From NCBI RefSeq assembly GCF_018224925.1, contig NZ_JAGTUF010000001.1, positions 62,001-126,000 on the forward strand: a DNA stretch of 64,000 nucleotides, in the 5' to 3' direction. The position numbers and the translations under genes were made by a program. The notes below the pieces were generated by a model. The model made no database searches. It had not been told where the DNA came from and saw nothing but the letters and a program-made list of their open reading frames with translations. Every line of letters begins with the position of its first letter. The stretch's first letter is position 1. This document shows, in pieces, positions 43,640-51,643 of this stretch. Source of the DNA: Magnetospirillum sulfuroxidans (GTDB lineage: Bacteria > Pseudomonadota > Alphaproteobacteria > Rhodospirillales > Magnetospirillaceae).

Positions 43640-43744
43640 GTCCGATAAGCCCGACGCTGATTAATCTTCCGTTTCGGGCTCAGTAAATCGCGACGGGTCG
43701 GCGAGGGCAATATCTCTTTTTAGTATTTTGCCGTCTAGATGATT

Positions 43745-43758
43745 TCCCTTAAAAGGGA
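43745..43758. repeat. Short palindrome downstream of the small secreted protein gene
   Basis: TCCCTT-AA-AAGGGA lies four bases beyond the stop of the 98-residue gene. It may be a weak terminator; the stem is only six bases and no clear U-tract follows. Confidence 0.25.
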
Positions 43759-43762
43759 TGTG

Positions 43763-44059
43763 CTATTTATTTGGCTCGCTGGGGCCGGTCAGGTCCTTCC
43801 AGGCGTTCTTGACCGCGTCGCCGATTTTTTGCGTGACGCTGCGGGTTTCGTGACCGACGGCCTTGGCGGCGTCACGGGTGCCATGCCCGATGGCCGTGGT
43901 GGTTTCGCGCGTCGCCTCGCCGATGGCGCGGGCGCCTTCCTTGACCGCTTGTTTGGTTTCAGCGACGGTCGACTGAGATTCCTCGGCCCAAAGCGGCTGT
44001 GCCAGGCTCAGTAATCCCGTGACGACGATGGCAGAGAGAAAGCGATGAGGATGCTTCAT
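43763..44059 (-). CDS. Small secreted helical (LEA-like) protein
   Basis: 98-residue protein with a signal peptide (LSAIVVTGLLSLAQPLWA, cut after LWA). The mature part is a repetitive amphipathic helix: VAETKQAVKEGARAIGE, ATRETTTAIGHGTRDAAKAV, GHETRSVTQKIGDAV, with an 11-residue-like periodicity of Thr/Ala/Lys/Glu as in LEA or apolipoprotein-like proteins. It may coat the membrane or act under stress; no specific role can be assigned. Confidence 0.65.
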   Translation of the reverse strand: MKHPHRFLSAIVVTGLLSLAQPLWAEESQSTVAETKQAVKEGARAIGEATRETTTAIGHGTRDAAKAVGHETRSVTQKIGDAVKNAWKDLTGPSEPNK

Positions 44060-44187
44060 CAGAGATAACCTAAAGTTTCACCAAGATGCCATCCTAACAA
44101 ATTCCTGACACTTGGAACATGAAAAAGACGATAACATGGCAATGCAGCACAAGGCCGCAGCATCGCGCAAATTGTCTGTGACTTAAC

Positions 44188-44215
44188 GCAAGGCGATAGT
44201 CGAAGATCGCCTTGC
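44188..44215. repeat. Perfect 10-base hairpin in a gene-poor stretch
   Basis: GCAAGGCGAT (44188-44197) and ATCGCCTTGC (44206-44215) with an 8-base loop. No U-tract follows on either strand. It lies between the small secreted protein gene and the ABC-ATPase remnant. The rest of 44060-44245 shows nothing recognisable. Confidence 0.5.
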
Positions 44216-44245
44216 CATTGCCGACAAAGCACCTTGCTTAATATA

Positions 44246-44497
44246 ATCGCTCTGCTCGATCGCCCGACCACCGGGCAAGCTGTTTATCGACGGGTGCGAG
44301 ATCGGCGGCTATGACGATGTGGAACTGACCAGATTGCGAGAGCACAGCATCGGATTCGTCTTCAGTATCACTATCTGATTTTCGCCTTCACGGCGCTTGA
44401 GAATGTGATGATGCCGACGTTGGTCGATCGAGAATTCCCCAAAGAGGACATGAGCGCCCATGCGCATGAACTGCTTGGCCTGTTCAGATCGGATTGT
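44246..44497 (+). pseudogene. Degraded fragment of a LolD/MacB-type ABC transporter ATPase
   Basis: Read with two frameshifts, the translation matches the middle of a LolD-family ATPase: IALLDRPTTG (normally follows the Walker A helix), a shift near 44273, then KLFIDG...[13 protein letters not shown], a shift near 44369, then [17 protein letters not shown] (Q-loop region), [10 protein letters not shown] and HAHELLGLF. Walker A, the signature and Walker B are missing, and no intact frame exists. It stops just short of the tRNA-Val 3' end. A scar from loss or partial insertion of foreign or duplicated DNA is likely. Confidence 0.7.
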
Positions 44498-44515
44498 TGC
44501 CTATCGGAAAGTAAA

Positions 44516-44590
<75 letters not shown>

Positions 44591-44598
44591 ACTCTTGT

Positions 44599-44618
44599 GT
44601 GGATGAGTTTTCATCCAC
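44599..44618. repeat. Hairpin in the tRNA-Val 5' leader
   Basis: GTGGATGA, loop GTTT, TCATCCAC: a perfect 8-base stem nine bases from the tRNA 5' end. A second small hairpin GAACC-TTTC-GGTTC follows at about 44621-44634. They may guide RNase P or other leader processing. Confidence 0.45.
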
Positions 44619-44667
44619 GTGAACCTTTCGGTTCCAACCCCGGAAGACTGACCTTGACGGGGCCGTC

Positions 44668-44696
44668 TTAGTATCCGGTTTTTTGTTTCAGCGCAA
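44668..44696 (-). promoter_or_regulatory. Promoter for tRNA-Val
   Basis: On the reverse strand TTGCGC (44691-44696), 17 bases, TACTAA (44668-44673). The -10 element is about 78 bases upstream of the mature tRNA 5' end. The remaining bases of 44591-44854 show no gene. Confidence 0.45.
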
Positions 44697-44854
44697 CAGT
44701 CTTTATTGCTCTGAATTTGTTCCTCAGTCGCGATCTCCGTGGCTGAGGGGCGATCTTCTAACCGCTTTTACCGGGCTTGGCAACCCCTGTGTTACGGTTT
44801 TTTTCAATGAACTCCGTCTGTGACAGATGCGGTGCAACCTGCTAAACCGTTTAC

Positions 44855-45739
44855 ATGGATACGAGCGCGATTTCGCCCGCCCTGGATGAGGTTTTCACTG
44901 TCCTTGCGCCGCCACGCCAGACGGTGCCGTTGGTGTTTTCCTCGCCCCATTCCGGCCGTGACTATCCGGCCGATTTCATCGCCGCATCGCGCCTGGACCC
45001 GTTGACCTTGCGGCGGTCGGAAGATTCCTATGTGGAGGAATTGTTCGCCGCCGCGCCTCGCCACGGAGCGCCGCTGCTGGCGGCACGCTTTCCTCGGGCG
45101 TTTTGCGATCCCAACCGCGAACCTTATGAACTGGACCCGTCCATGTTCTCTGGCCGTCTGCCCGAGGCGGCCAATATCCGTTCTCCACGGGTTATTGCCG
45201 GCCTGGGGACCATTCCCAAGGTAGTGGCGTCCGGGGCCGAGATTTATAGCGGGCGCTTATCGGTCAGCGAAATCGAACGGCGCATCGGTTTGTATTACCG
45301 CCCGTATCACCAATGCCTGCGGGAATTGGTGCAGGCGACGCAGCGGCAATTCGGTTGGGCGGTGCTGGTGGATTGTCATTCCATGCCAAGTTTGGGGGCG
45401 CCGCCCGAATCAAGCCAGGGGACGGCGGGGGCGGATGTGGTGCTGGGGGATTGCTTTGGGGCCTCTTGCGCCGGTCCCATCGTCCAGACAATCGAGGACG
45501 AGTTTCGCCGGCGCGGTTATCGGGTGGTCCGCAACACACCCTATGCCGGCGGCTTCACCACCCGCCATTACGGCCAGCCGCGCCAGGGGTGCCATGCGGT
45601 ACAAATTGAACTCAATCGTTCGCTTTACATGAACGAAGCCGACCATCTTCCCCTTGCCGGCTTTGCGCGCTTGGCGACCGATTTGGAAGGGGTTGTGGCG
45701 GCGCTGGCGGCATTGACCAAGGAACAGGGCTTCCCATGA
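44855..45739 (+). CDS. N-formylglutamate amidohydrolase family protein
   Basis: 294-residue protein of the FGase/HutG family, which hydrolyses N-formylglutamate to formate and glutamate in histidine breakdown. Signatures are LVFSSPHSGRDYPADF near residue 25, RFPRAFCDPNRE, the metal-ligand region DCHSMPS, and FTTRHYGQP...HAVQIELNRSLYMNE near the C-terminus. No other hut genes are close, so the physiological substrate may differ. It overlaps the next gene by ATGA. Confidence 0.87.
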   Translation: MDTSAISPALDEVFTVLAPPRQTVPLVFSSPHSGRDYPADFIAASRLDPLTLRRSEDSYVEELFAAAPRHGAPLLAARFPRAFCDPNREPYELDPSMFSGRLPEAANIRSPRVIAGLGTIPKVVASGAEIYSGRLSVSEIERRIGLYYRPYHQCLRELVQATQRQFGWAVLVDCHSMPSLGAPPESSQGTAGADVVLGDCFGASCAGPIVQTIEDEFRRRGYRVVRNTPYAGGFTTRHYGQPRQGCHAVQIELNRSLYMNEADHLPLAGFARLATDLEGVVAALAALTKEQGFP

Positions 45740-46323
45740 CCGTGTCCACGCAATCGCCCTTGCCGGTGTGTGTTCGCCCGGCGACGCCAGACGACATGGC
45801 GCAGGTTCGGGCGATCTATTCCTATTATGTGACCCGCACCGCGGCCTCGTTTGAGGAAGAAGTTCCCGGCGTGGCGGAGATGCAGCGCCGCCGCGACGAG
45901 GTGTTCGCGCGCAATCTGCCTTATCTGGTGGCCGAGGAAGACGGTGAGGTGTTGGGCTATACCTATGCCGGCCCCTGGCGTCCGCGCTCGGCTTATCGCT
46001 ACACGGTCGAGGATTCCATCTATGTCGCCCCCTTCGTCCAGCGGCGCGGAATTGGCAAGGCGTTGCTGGGGGCGCTGATCGATCGTTGTACGGAATTGGG
46101 TTATCGCCGGATGATCGCGGTGATTGGCGATTCCGCTAATCAGGGGTCGATTGGCTTGCACCGCTCGCTTGGGTTTCGCCAAGAAGGGGTGCTGCGAGGG
46201 GTTGGACTTAAGTTCGGCCGCTGGGTCGATGTGGTCATCATGCACCGGGTGTTGGGCGATGACGACCGGCCGTTGCCCGACGGCGCCGCCGCGCCACCCT
46301 TGCCGAAATACGAGGAACCCTGA
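45736..46323 (+). CDS. GNAT N-acetyltransferase (phosphinothricin acetyltransferase-like)
   Basis: 195-residue GNAT protein. It begins with VRPATPDDMAQVRAIY; the acetyl-CoA loop is QRRGIGKALLGAL near residue 110, and the family tryptophan/tyrosine block YAGPWRPRSAYRYTVEDSIY matches the PAT/MddA group that acetylates phosphinothricin or methionine sulfoximine. It is coupled to the FGase gene by overlap. Confidence 0.85.
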   Translation: MTVSTQSPLPVCVRPATPDDMAQVRAIYSYYVTRTAASFEEEVPGVAEMQRRRDEVFARNLPYLVAEEDGEVLGYTYAGPWRPRSAYRYTVEDSIYVAPFVQRRGIGKALLGALIDRCTELGYRRMIAVIGDSANQGSIGLHRSLGFRQEGVLRGVGLKFGRWVDVVIMHRVLGDDDRPLPDGAAAPPLPKYEEP

Positions 46324-46359
46324 ATTTTGGCGGATAAAATTGTTTAAATTGCTTCTAAA

Positions 46360-46391
46360 GGCGTAGAGATCTACCCCGCTGGCGTAGGGAT
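46360..46391. repeat. Direct repeat upstream of the FlaF-like gene
   Basis: GGCGTAGAGAT (46360-46370) recurs as GGCGTAGGGAT (46381-46391) with one mismatch and a 21-base period (two helical turns), in the 190-base gap before the next gene. It may be a regulator site. Confidence 0.3.
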
Positions 46392-46514
46392 ATGAACCCA
46401 AGGGCGGATAGGGCGTATCCTCATGAACATCTATCCTATACAGGGAAGTGTCGGCATTATGTCCTCAACCGGTCGGAAGTATCGGGGCTGAGTGTATTGA
46501 GGAAGGAAATGGCC

Positions 46515-46931
46515 ATGTCGATTTGCCCGCAAGATAACGTCTGCGTCGATGTTGAATTGGCGGTGGCCCTGGAAGTTGGCTTGACCCGTCTGGAGCGGGC
46601 CGAGCAATTGGGCGGCATGGCCGAGGCCTTGGCCTATAACCAGGATTTATGGCGCGTCATTGGCTATCTGGCGTCCGGTGCGGCGGTGGTCCGCAACCGC
46701 GATGAATTGCGGGTGCAGTCGCTGGCGGTGGCCGAGGGACGGTGCCGTGAATTCGTGACCATCAACCGCCGCTTCGCCGGTTTGTTCGCCGCGCAATCGG
46801 CTGCCTATGGGGTGATGAGCGTCATGCTCAACGCTTGGCGCCAGCATCGCCGCAGCCACGAAAAGGCCGAATTCAGCCAATGGCTGCTTGATCGTCTGGA
46901 CGGCCAGATCTGCCGGACCCAGGCGGCCTGA
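46515..46931 (+). CDS. FlaF-like small helical protein
   Basis: 138-residue protein. The segment AEALAYNQDLWRVIGYLA recalls FlaF, the alphaproteobacterial regulator of flagellin synthesis, and VTINRRFAGLF fits the following FlaF region, but overall similarity is weak and the C-terminal third is extra. GGAAGGAA lies eight bases before ATG 46515; ATG 46509 is too close to it. No flagellar genes are near, so assignment to flagellin control is tentative. Confidence 0.45.
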   Translation: MSICPQDNVCVDVELAVALEVGLTRLERAEQLGGMAEALAYNQDLWRVIGYLASGAAVVRNRDELRVQSLAVAEGRCREFVTINRRFAGLFAAQSAAYGVMSVMLNAWRQHRRSHEKAEFSQWLLDRLDGQICRTQAA

Positions 46932-46951
46932 TCTCATCGGAAGGGGGACAC

Positions 46952-46969
46952 GCTGCGCCTTGGCGCAGC
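46952..46969. terminator. Hairpin between two convergent genes
   Basis: GCTGCGCC-TT-GGCGCAGC is a perfect 8-base inverted repeat located between the stops of the FlaF-like gene and the Lrp-domain gene. There is no U-tract on either side, so terminator function is only likely by position. Confidence 0.45.
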
Positions 46970-46971
46970 TG

Positions 46972-47211
46972 TCAGCTGAACGCCTTGAAGGCGATCAGGG
47001 TAAAGGTATCCTTGATACCGGGGATGACTTGCAGGGTATCGACGACGAATTGTCCGATATCCTGACCATCATCCAGATAGCATTTCAGCATCAGATCGTA
47101 TTGGCCGGAAATGGAATGGACTTCGGACACCCGTTCGATGTCCACGGCTTGGTCGGCCACGTCATAGGCGCGGCCCAGTTCACACTTCACCATGACGAAG
47201 ATGGTCTGCAT
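46972..47211 (-). CDS. Stand-alone Lrp/AsnC ligand-binding (RAM) domain protein
   Basis: 79-residue protein that equals the C-terminal ligand-binding domain of Lrp/AsnC regulators (FVMVKCELGRAYDVADQA, SISGQYDLMLKCY, VIPGIKDTFTLIAF) with no DNA-binding helix-turn-helix. Such single domains form ring oligomers and may bind amino acids or modulate full-length Lrp proteins. It is a complete gene and not a truncated regulator: no HTH remnant precedes it. Confidence 0.85.
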   Translation of the reverse strand: MQTIFVMVKCELGRAYDVADQAVDIERVSEVHSISGQYDLMLKCYLDDGQDIGQFVVDTLQVIPGIKDTFTLIAFKAFS

Positions 47212-47228
47212 GTGTCAGCCTCCGTTAA

Positions 47229-47255
47229 CCGGCTTCCATCGCTGATGGAAGCCGG
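47229..47255 (-). terminator. Terminator hairpin of the DEAD-box helicase gene
   Basis: CCGGCTTCCATC (47229-47240), loop GCT, GATGGAAGCCGG (47244-47255): a perfect 12-base stem just after the helicase stop on the reverse strand. Only two T residues follow, so termination may need Rho or the hairpin may protect the mRNA end. Confidence 0.65.
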
Positions 47256-47263
47256 ATCTCGTG

Positions 47264-48949
47264 TCAATCCTCGGCGCCGTCGTCATCGTCCTTGGCCACA
47301 TTGCGGCTGACGATTTGCGGGACGGCATGGGTCATGAAGTCGGGCATGTGATCGCCAAAGCCGATGGCATTGTCCGGGTGCAGCATTTCGCCGATCCCCA
47401 ACTCATCGATTCGGCCACGGCGGCGACCGCCGCGATCATCGCGACGATTGCGGTCGCGGTCACGATCCCGGCCGCGTTCCCGTTCAGGACCGCGTTCCCG
47501 CTCGGGGGCACGTTCCCGTTCAGGACCGCGTTCCCGTTCAGGACTGCGTTCCCGTTCAGGACTGCGTTCCCGCTCGGGGTTACGATCCCGTTCAGGGTTG
47601 CGCTCGCGGCTTGGGCGTTCGCGGCGTTCCGGTTCCCGCGCTTCGACCACCGGCTGGGTTTCAGTCGGGGCCGTAGCCACGATTGCAGCCGGGGCTTCGT
47701 CCTTGGCGCGGCCGCCACGGGGCTTGCGCTCCCGCCGGCCATTGCCGTCCTTGTCACCGCCGGTCTTTTCACCACCACGCGGCGCCCCACGACCGCCGCG
47801 TCGCGGCGACATGTCCAGGTCCAGCGGCGGCACACCTTCCACCGCCATGCGCGGCAGCGGTTGACCGATCAGACCTTCGATGGCGGCAACGAAGCGGCCA
47901 TCCTCGGGCGAGGCGATGGTGAAGGCCTTGCCGGTCTCGCCGGCGCGGCCGGTGCGGCCAATGCGGTGAACGTAATCCTCGGCATGGATCGGCACGTCGA
48001 AGTTAAAGACGTGACTGACCGCCTTGATGTCGATGCCGCGTGCCACCACGTCGGAACAGACCAACAGCCGGGCTTCGCCCGACTTGAACTTGGACAGCGA
48101 TTCCAGGCGGGCCGGTTGGCTCATGTCGCCATGCATCTGCACGACGTCGAAGCCGTGCTTTTGCAGCGAGCGATACAAGATATCGACGTCGCGCTTGCGG
48201 TTGCAGAAAATGAAGGCGTTCTTCAGATTCTCGATTCGGATGATGTGGCGCAGCGTTTCGCGCTTGTCGATGTGATCGACCACCGCCAGGAACTGTTCCA
48301 CCGTCACCGCCGTCGAAGACTGGGCGCTGACGCTGATTTCCTTGGGGTTCATCAGGAATTCGTCGGCCAGCTTGCGGATTTCCGGGCCAAGCGTGGCCGA
48401 GAAGAACAAGGTCTGGCGCATTTTCGGCAGCAACGAGACGATGCGCTGGACGTCGGGAATGAAGCCCATGTCCAGCATGCGGTCGGCCTCGTCGATGACC
48501 AGGACCTTGACGTCGTTGAGCAAGATGCGCCCACGCTCGAACATATCGAGCAGGCGACCAGGGGTGGCGATCAGCACATCGACGCCGCGATCCAAGATGG
48601 CGACCTGGTCGCTCATGGATTCGCCGCCGATGATCAGCGCCTTATTGAGTTTGTGGTATTTGCCGTATTTATCGAAATTCTCGGCCACCTGTGCCGCTAA
48701 TTCGCGGGTCGGCGCCAGGATCAGCGAGCGCGGCATGCGCGCCTTGGCCCGGCCGGCGGCCAGGATTTCGATCATCGGCAGGGTGAAGCTAGCCGTCTTG
48801 CCGGTGCCGGTCTGGGCACAGCCCAAGACGTCGCGGCCCATCAAGACGACGGGGATGGCCTGTTGCTGAATGGGAGTCGGGGTGGTGTACCCGGATTCCT
48901 CGACCGCTTGCAGGAGTTCGGGGCTCAGGCCCAGGTCAGCGAAGCTCAT
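47264..48949 (-). CDS. DEAD-box ATP-dependent RNA helicase with charged repeat tail
   Basis: 561-residue RNA helicase. Core motifs run in order: Q motif PTPIQQQAIP, AQTGTGKT (I), PTRELA (Ia), TPGR, DEAD (II, in VIDEADRMLDMG), SAT (III), and HRIGRTGRAG (VI). After residue about 390 a Gly/Arg-rich segment leads into a tail of repeated (R/S)xPERER units and a final RRRGRIDELG. Such tails bind RNA. I start at ATG 48949 (MSFADLGL), as in relatives; an ATG at 48970 would add seven residues. The role is probably in ribosome assembly or cold adaptation, as for RhlE/CsdA. Confidence 0.92.
   Translation of the reverse strand: MSFADLGLSPELLQAVEESGYTTPTPIQQQAIPVVLMGRDVLGCAQTGTGKTASFTLPMIEILAAGRAKARMPRSLILAPTRELAAQVAENFDKYGKYHKLNKALIIGGESMSDQVAILDRGVDVLIATPGRLLDMFERGRILLNDVKVLVIDEADRMLDMGFIPDVQRIVSLLPKMRQTLFFSATLGPEIRKLADEFLMNPKEISVSAQSSTAVTVEQFLAVVDHIDKRETLRHIIRIENLKNAFIFCNRKRDVDILYRSLQKHGFDVVQMHGDMSQPARLESLSKFKSGEARLLVCSDVVARGIDIKAVSHVFNFDVPIHAEDYVHRIGRTGRAGETGKAFTIASPEDGRFVAAIEGLIGQPLPRMAVEGVPPLDLDMSPRRGGRGAPRGGEKTGGDKDGNGRRERKPRGGRAKDEAPAAIVATAPTETQPVVEAREPERRERPSRERNPERDRNPERERSPERERSPERERGPERERAPERERGPERERGRDRDRDRNRRDDRGGRRRGRIDELGIGEMLHPDNAIGFGDHMPDFMTHAVPQIVSRNVAKDDDDGAED
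47474..47599. repeat. 18-base tandem repeat in the helicase tail
   Basis: Seven imperfect 18-base units of the type GCGTTC-CCGTTCAGGACC (plus-strand reading) encode six-residue Arg/Glu/Pro repeats on the reverse strand. Copies differ by one to five bases. Slippage would change tail length in frame. Confidence 0.85.
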
Positions 48950-49121
48950 TGGGTGCGGAAAGCCGTCCATGCGGCGATTTTGAGGGAGTGTTTCATATGC
49001 GGCGAGATAATAGAAGGTCGTGCGCCTATGTCAATGAAAGACCTTTGCTTTCCTGCTTTGTCTGGCGGGGGTGTGGCCTTTCGGCTACGCTTTGATGGTT
49101 TTGAACAAAAAGGATTTCGCC

Positions 49122-49664
49122 ATGTTGATGGATGCCGCCCGTTCTTCCCTGTTGATCGTCGATGTTCAGGAGAACCTGGGGCCGGTGATGGCGGAGCCGC
49201 GTCAAGTCTATCGCAACTGCACCATGCTGTTGCGTGCCGCCGCCCGTTTGGCGGTTCCGGTGACCATTTCCGAGCAATACCCAAAGGGTTTGGGGCCGAC
49301 CATGGGGGAGTTGCTGGCCGAGGCTCCGGCCGGGGTGGTGATGGAAAAGCTGCACTTTTCCTGCGCCGCCGAGCCGGCCATCTTGACCCGCCTGCGCGGG
49401 TTCGACCGCCCGCAGGTGGTGGTCGCCGGCATCGAGGCCCATGTCTGCGTCCTGCAATCGGCCTTGGGCCTGAAAGCCGCCGGTTTCGAGGTGTTCGTCG
49501 TCGCCGACGCCTGTTCCTCGCGCATTGTCGGCAATCATCAGATGGCCTTAAGCCGGATGGCCGCCGCCGGTGTCGCGGTGGTGTCCACCGAAATGGCCGT
49601 GTTCGAGTGGTTGCATGTCGCAGGAACTCCGGCGTTCAAGGACATGATCAAGCTGATCAAGTAA
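49122..49664 (+). CDS. Isochorismatase-family cysteine hydrolase
   Basis: 180-residue alpha/beta hydrolase of the isochorismatase superfamily. The catalytic Asp is in SSLLIVDVQENLG, the Lys in MEKLHFSC and the Cys in GIEAHVCVLQSAL. It resembles the YcaC/hydrolase subgroup of unknown substrate. AAAGGA precedes ATG 49122 at seven bases; the longer frame upstream has no support. It is followed 11 bases later by an alpha/beta hydrolase gene. Confidence 0.87.
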   Translation: MLMDAARSSLLIVDVQENLGPVMAEPRQVYRNCTMLLRAAARLAVPVTISEQYPKGLGPTMGELLAEAPAGVVMEKLHFSCAAEPAILTRLRGFDRPQVVVAGIEAHVCVLQSALGLKAAGFEVFVVADACSSRIVGNHQMALSRMAAAGVAVVSTEMAVFEWLHVAGTPAFKDMIKLIK

Positions 49665-49675
49665 GGAAGCTCAAG

Positions 49676-50365
49676 ATGACCGATCTGATCTTGTTGCCCG
49701 GTTTGCTCAACGATGCCCGTCTGTGGGCGCAACAATGCACTGATCTGGCCGATCAGGCGCGGGTGCGGGTGATCCCCACCTATAGCCATGACAATATCGC
49801 CGATTTGGCGCAGGCGGTGCTGGATCAGGCGCCGCCGACCTTTGCCTTGGCGGGTCTGTCCATGGGCGGCTATGTCTCCATGGAGATCTTGCGCCGGGCG
49901 CCCGAGCGGGTGGAGCGGGTGGCCTTTGTCAGCACCACGGCGCGGCCCGATCTGCCGGAACAGACCGAACGCCGCCATGTGTTGATGGAAATGGCGTCGT
50001 CGGGCGCCTTGGATCGCATCTTGCCCACCGTGCTGGCCAGCATGGTTCCGCCGATCAACGCCCAAGGCCGCGTTGCCGATCTGTTTTACGCCATGGCGGC
50101 GGCGGTTGGCGTTGACGGCTTTCTGCGTCAGCAAAGCGCCATTATCGGCCGCCCGGATTCGCGCCCCGGTTTGGCGGCATTGCGCTGTCCGGCCGTGGTG
50201 ATCGTCGGTCGTGACGACACCTTGACCCCACCAGAGCGGGCCGAGGAAATGGCCGATCTGATTGCCGGCGCCAAATTGGTCAAGATCGCCGATTGCGGTC
50301 ATCTGTCGGCCATCGAGCAGCCGCATGCGGTCAGTGCCGCGCTGTCCATGTGGTTGCAGGGCTAA
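49676..50365 (+). CDS. Alpha/beta-fold hydrolase
   Basis: 229-residue hydrolase with LLPGLLNDARLW (oxyanion region), the nucleophile elbow GLSMGGYVSMEIL, the acid Asp in VIVGRDDTLTPP and the His in DCGHLSAIEQP. The full catalytic triad is present. Substrate unknown; it is probably co-transcribed with the isochorismatase-family gene. Confidence 0.85.
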   Translation: MTDLILLPGLLNDARLWAQQCTDLADQARVRVIPTYSHDNIADLAQAVLDQAPPTFALAGLSMGGYVSMEILRRAPERVERVAFVSTTARPDLPEQTERRHVLMEMASSGALDRILPTVLASMVPPINAQGRVADLFYAMAAAVGVDGFLRQQSAIIGRPDSRPGLAALRCPAVVIVGRDDTLTPPERAEEMADLIAGAKLVKIADCGHLSAIEQPHAVSAALSMWLQG

Positions 50366-50481
50366 GCCCAAGGGGCTGCGCGGCTTATGCCGCTTGAGGC
50401 CGCCGGGGATCGGTTACGATCGCCGGGATAGGGTATGAGGCCCGATAACCGCCCTCTCTCCTGGAATAGCGAAGCAGGGGC

Positions 50482-50518
50482 TTGACGTTGTCTGATTATG
50501 TAACAATATATGTTGCAT
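50482..50518 (+). promoter_or_regulatory. Promoter and operator palindrome at the Rrf2 gene start
   Basis: TTGACG (50482-50487) is a -35-like hexamer; 17 bases later AATATA (50505-50510) could serve as -10. Over it lies the inverted repeat ATGTAACA-ATATA-TGTTGCAT (50498-50518), 8-base arms with one mismatch, whose right end covers the first two bases of the start codon (50517). This fits autoregulation by the Rrf2 protein and implies a very short or absent leader. Confidence 0.5.
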
Positions 50519-50963
50519 GAAAAAAGACAGCCGCTTATCTGGCGTGCTCCATGTTCTGCTGCATATGGCGGAGCAGGACGGGCCGCTGACGTCCGAGGCT
50601 TTGGCCAGAGTCATGGGGACTAATCCGGTGGTGATCCGCCGGGTTTTGTCCGGGCTGCGGCAGAAAGGATATGTCCGATCGGAAAAAGGCCATGGTGGTG
50701 GCTGGACGCTGGCCTGCGATCTTTCGCGGATCACCTTGCGCGACATCTATATCGCCTTGGGAAGTCCTGGGCTCTTGGCCATGGGAAATCGCACCGAATC
50801 TCCGGGCTGTCTGGTCGAGGTGGTGGTCAATGCCGCGCTCAGCCAGGCCTTTCAGGATGCCGAGGCTTTATTGTTGCATCGTTTCGGTGACGTGACGCTG
50901 GCATCGCTCAGTGCCGACTTCCATCGCCGTCTCGTTGCCGTGGGAAAAGTGAGAGTGAAATGA
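50517..50963 (+). CDS. Rrf2-family transcriptional regulator (YwnA-like)
   Basis: 148-residue regulator. The N-terminal winged helix has [32 protein letters not shown] and [14 protein letters not shown]. There is one cysteine downstream (SPGCLVE) and no three-Cys Fe-S set as in IscR, so an iron-sulfur cluster is unlikely. It overlaps the methyltransferase gene by ATGA, and the pair is probably one stress- or metabolite-responsive unit. Confidence 0.87.
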   Translation: MKKDSRLSGVLHVLLHMAEQDGPLTSEALARVMGTNPVVIRRVLSGLRQKGYVRSEKGHGGGWTLACDLSRITLRDIYIALGSPGLLAMGNRTESPGCLVEVVVNAALSQAFQDAEALLLHRFGDVTLASLSADFHRRLVAVGKVRVK

Positions 50964-51643
50964 GTGAGTTGTTAGCGCCGTTTTCTGATCCCCAGGCCGT
51001 GGCCCGTTACGCCGAGGGGCCACCGCGCTTCGTTCCCGGCTTTGCCGATTTGCATCGGATGGCGGCTATTTTGCTGGCCGAGCATATGCCGGAGGCGGCT
51101 GAATTGCTGGTTCTTGGCGCCGGCGGTGGGTTGGAGCTGAAATCTTTTGCCCAAGCCCATGCCGGCTGGAGGTTCGTCGGCGTCGATCCGGCCATTGAAA
51201 TGCTGAAATTGGCCGAGCGAATGGTGGGGCAGGAGATGGCGCGTGTGCGCTTGCTCAAGGGGTATATCGACGATGCGCCGGAAGGCCCGTTCGATGGCGC
51301 AACCTGCTTTCTGACCTTGCATTTCCTGGGGCCAGAGGAACGATTGCGCACGTTGAAAGAAATCCGCCGCCGGCTGAAGCCAGGCGCGCCGTTCGTGGTC
51401 GCTCATTCCAGTTTCCCGCAAACGGGGAGTGAACGCGGTACGTGGCTGTCTCGATACGCTGCTTTTGCCCTGACTTCGGGCAGCGATCCAGAGAAGGTTC
51501 ATAAAATGCGGGATGCTGTTGAGGCCCATCTGAGCCTGCTGACGCCGGAACACGATGCGGCACTTCTGGCTGAGGCTGGTTTTTCCAATGTCGCCATGTT
51601 TTATGCGGCCTTCACATGGCGCGGCTGGGTGGCTTACGCCTGA
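50960..51643 (+). CDS. Class I SAM-dependent methyltransferase
   Basis: 227-residue Rossmann methyltransferase. Motif I is [13 protein letters not shown], the acidic residue binding the SAM ribose is in [11 protein letters not shown], and the post-I region is [14 protein letters not shown]. The target is unknown. It is translated with the Rrf2 regulator, and its end overlaps the convergent methyltransferase gene by 10 bases. Confidence 0.82.
   Translation: MSELLAPFSDPQAVARYAEGPPRFVPGFADLHRMAAILLAEHMPEAAELLVLGAGGGLELKSFAQAHAGWRFVGVDPAIEMLKLAERMVGQEMARVRLLKGYIDDAPEGPFDGATCFLTLHFLGPEERLRTLKEIRRRLKPGAPFVVAHSSFPQTGSERGTWLSRYAAFALTSGSDPEKVHKMRDAVEAHLSLLTPEHDAALLAEAGFSNVAMFYAAFTWRGWVAYA

Noticed and set aside
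44059-44271. 70-residue reverse frame beside the small secreted protein gene
   Set aside because: No motif, no ribosome-binding site, Cys/Arg-rich chance-like composition; the opposite strand holds the ATPase remnant.
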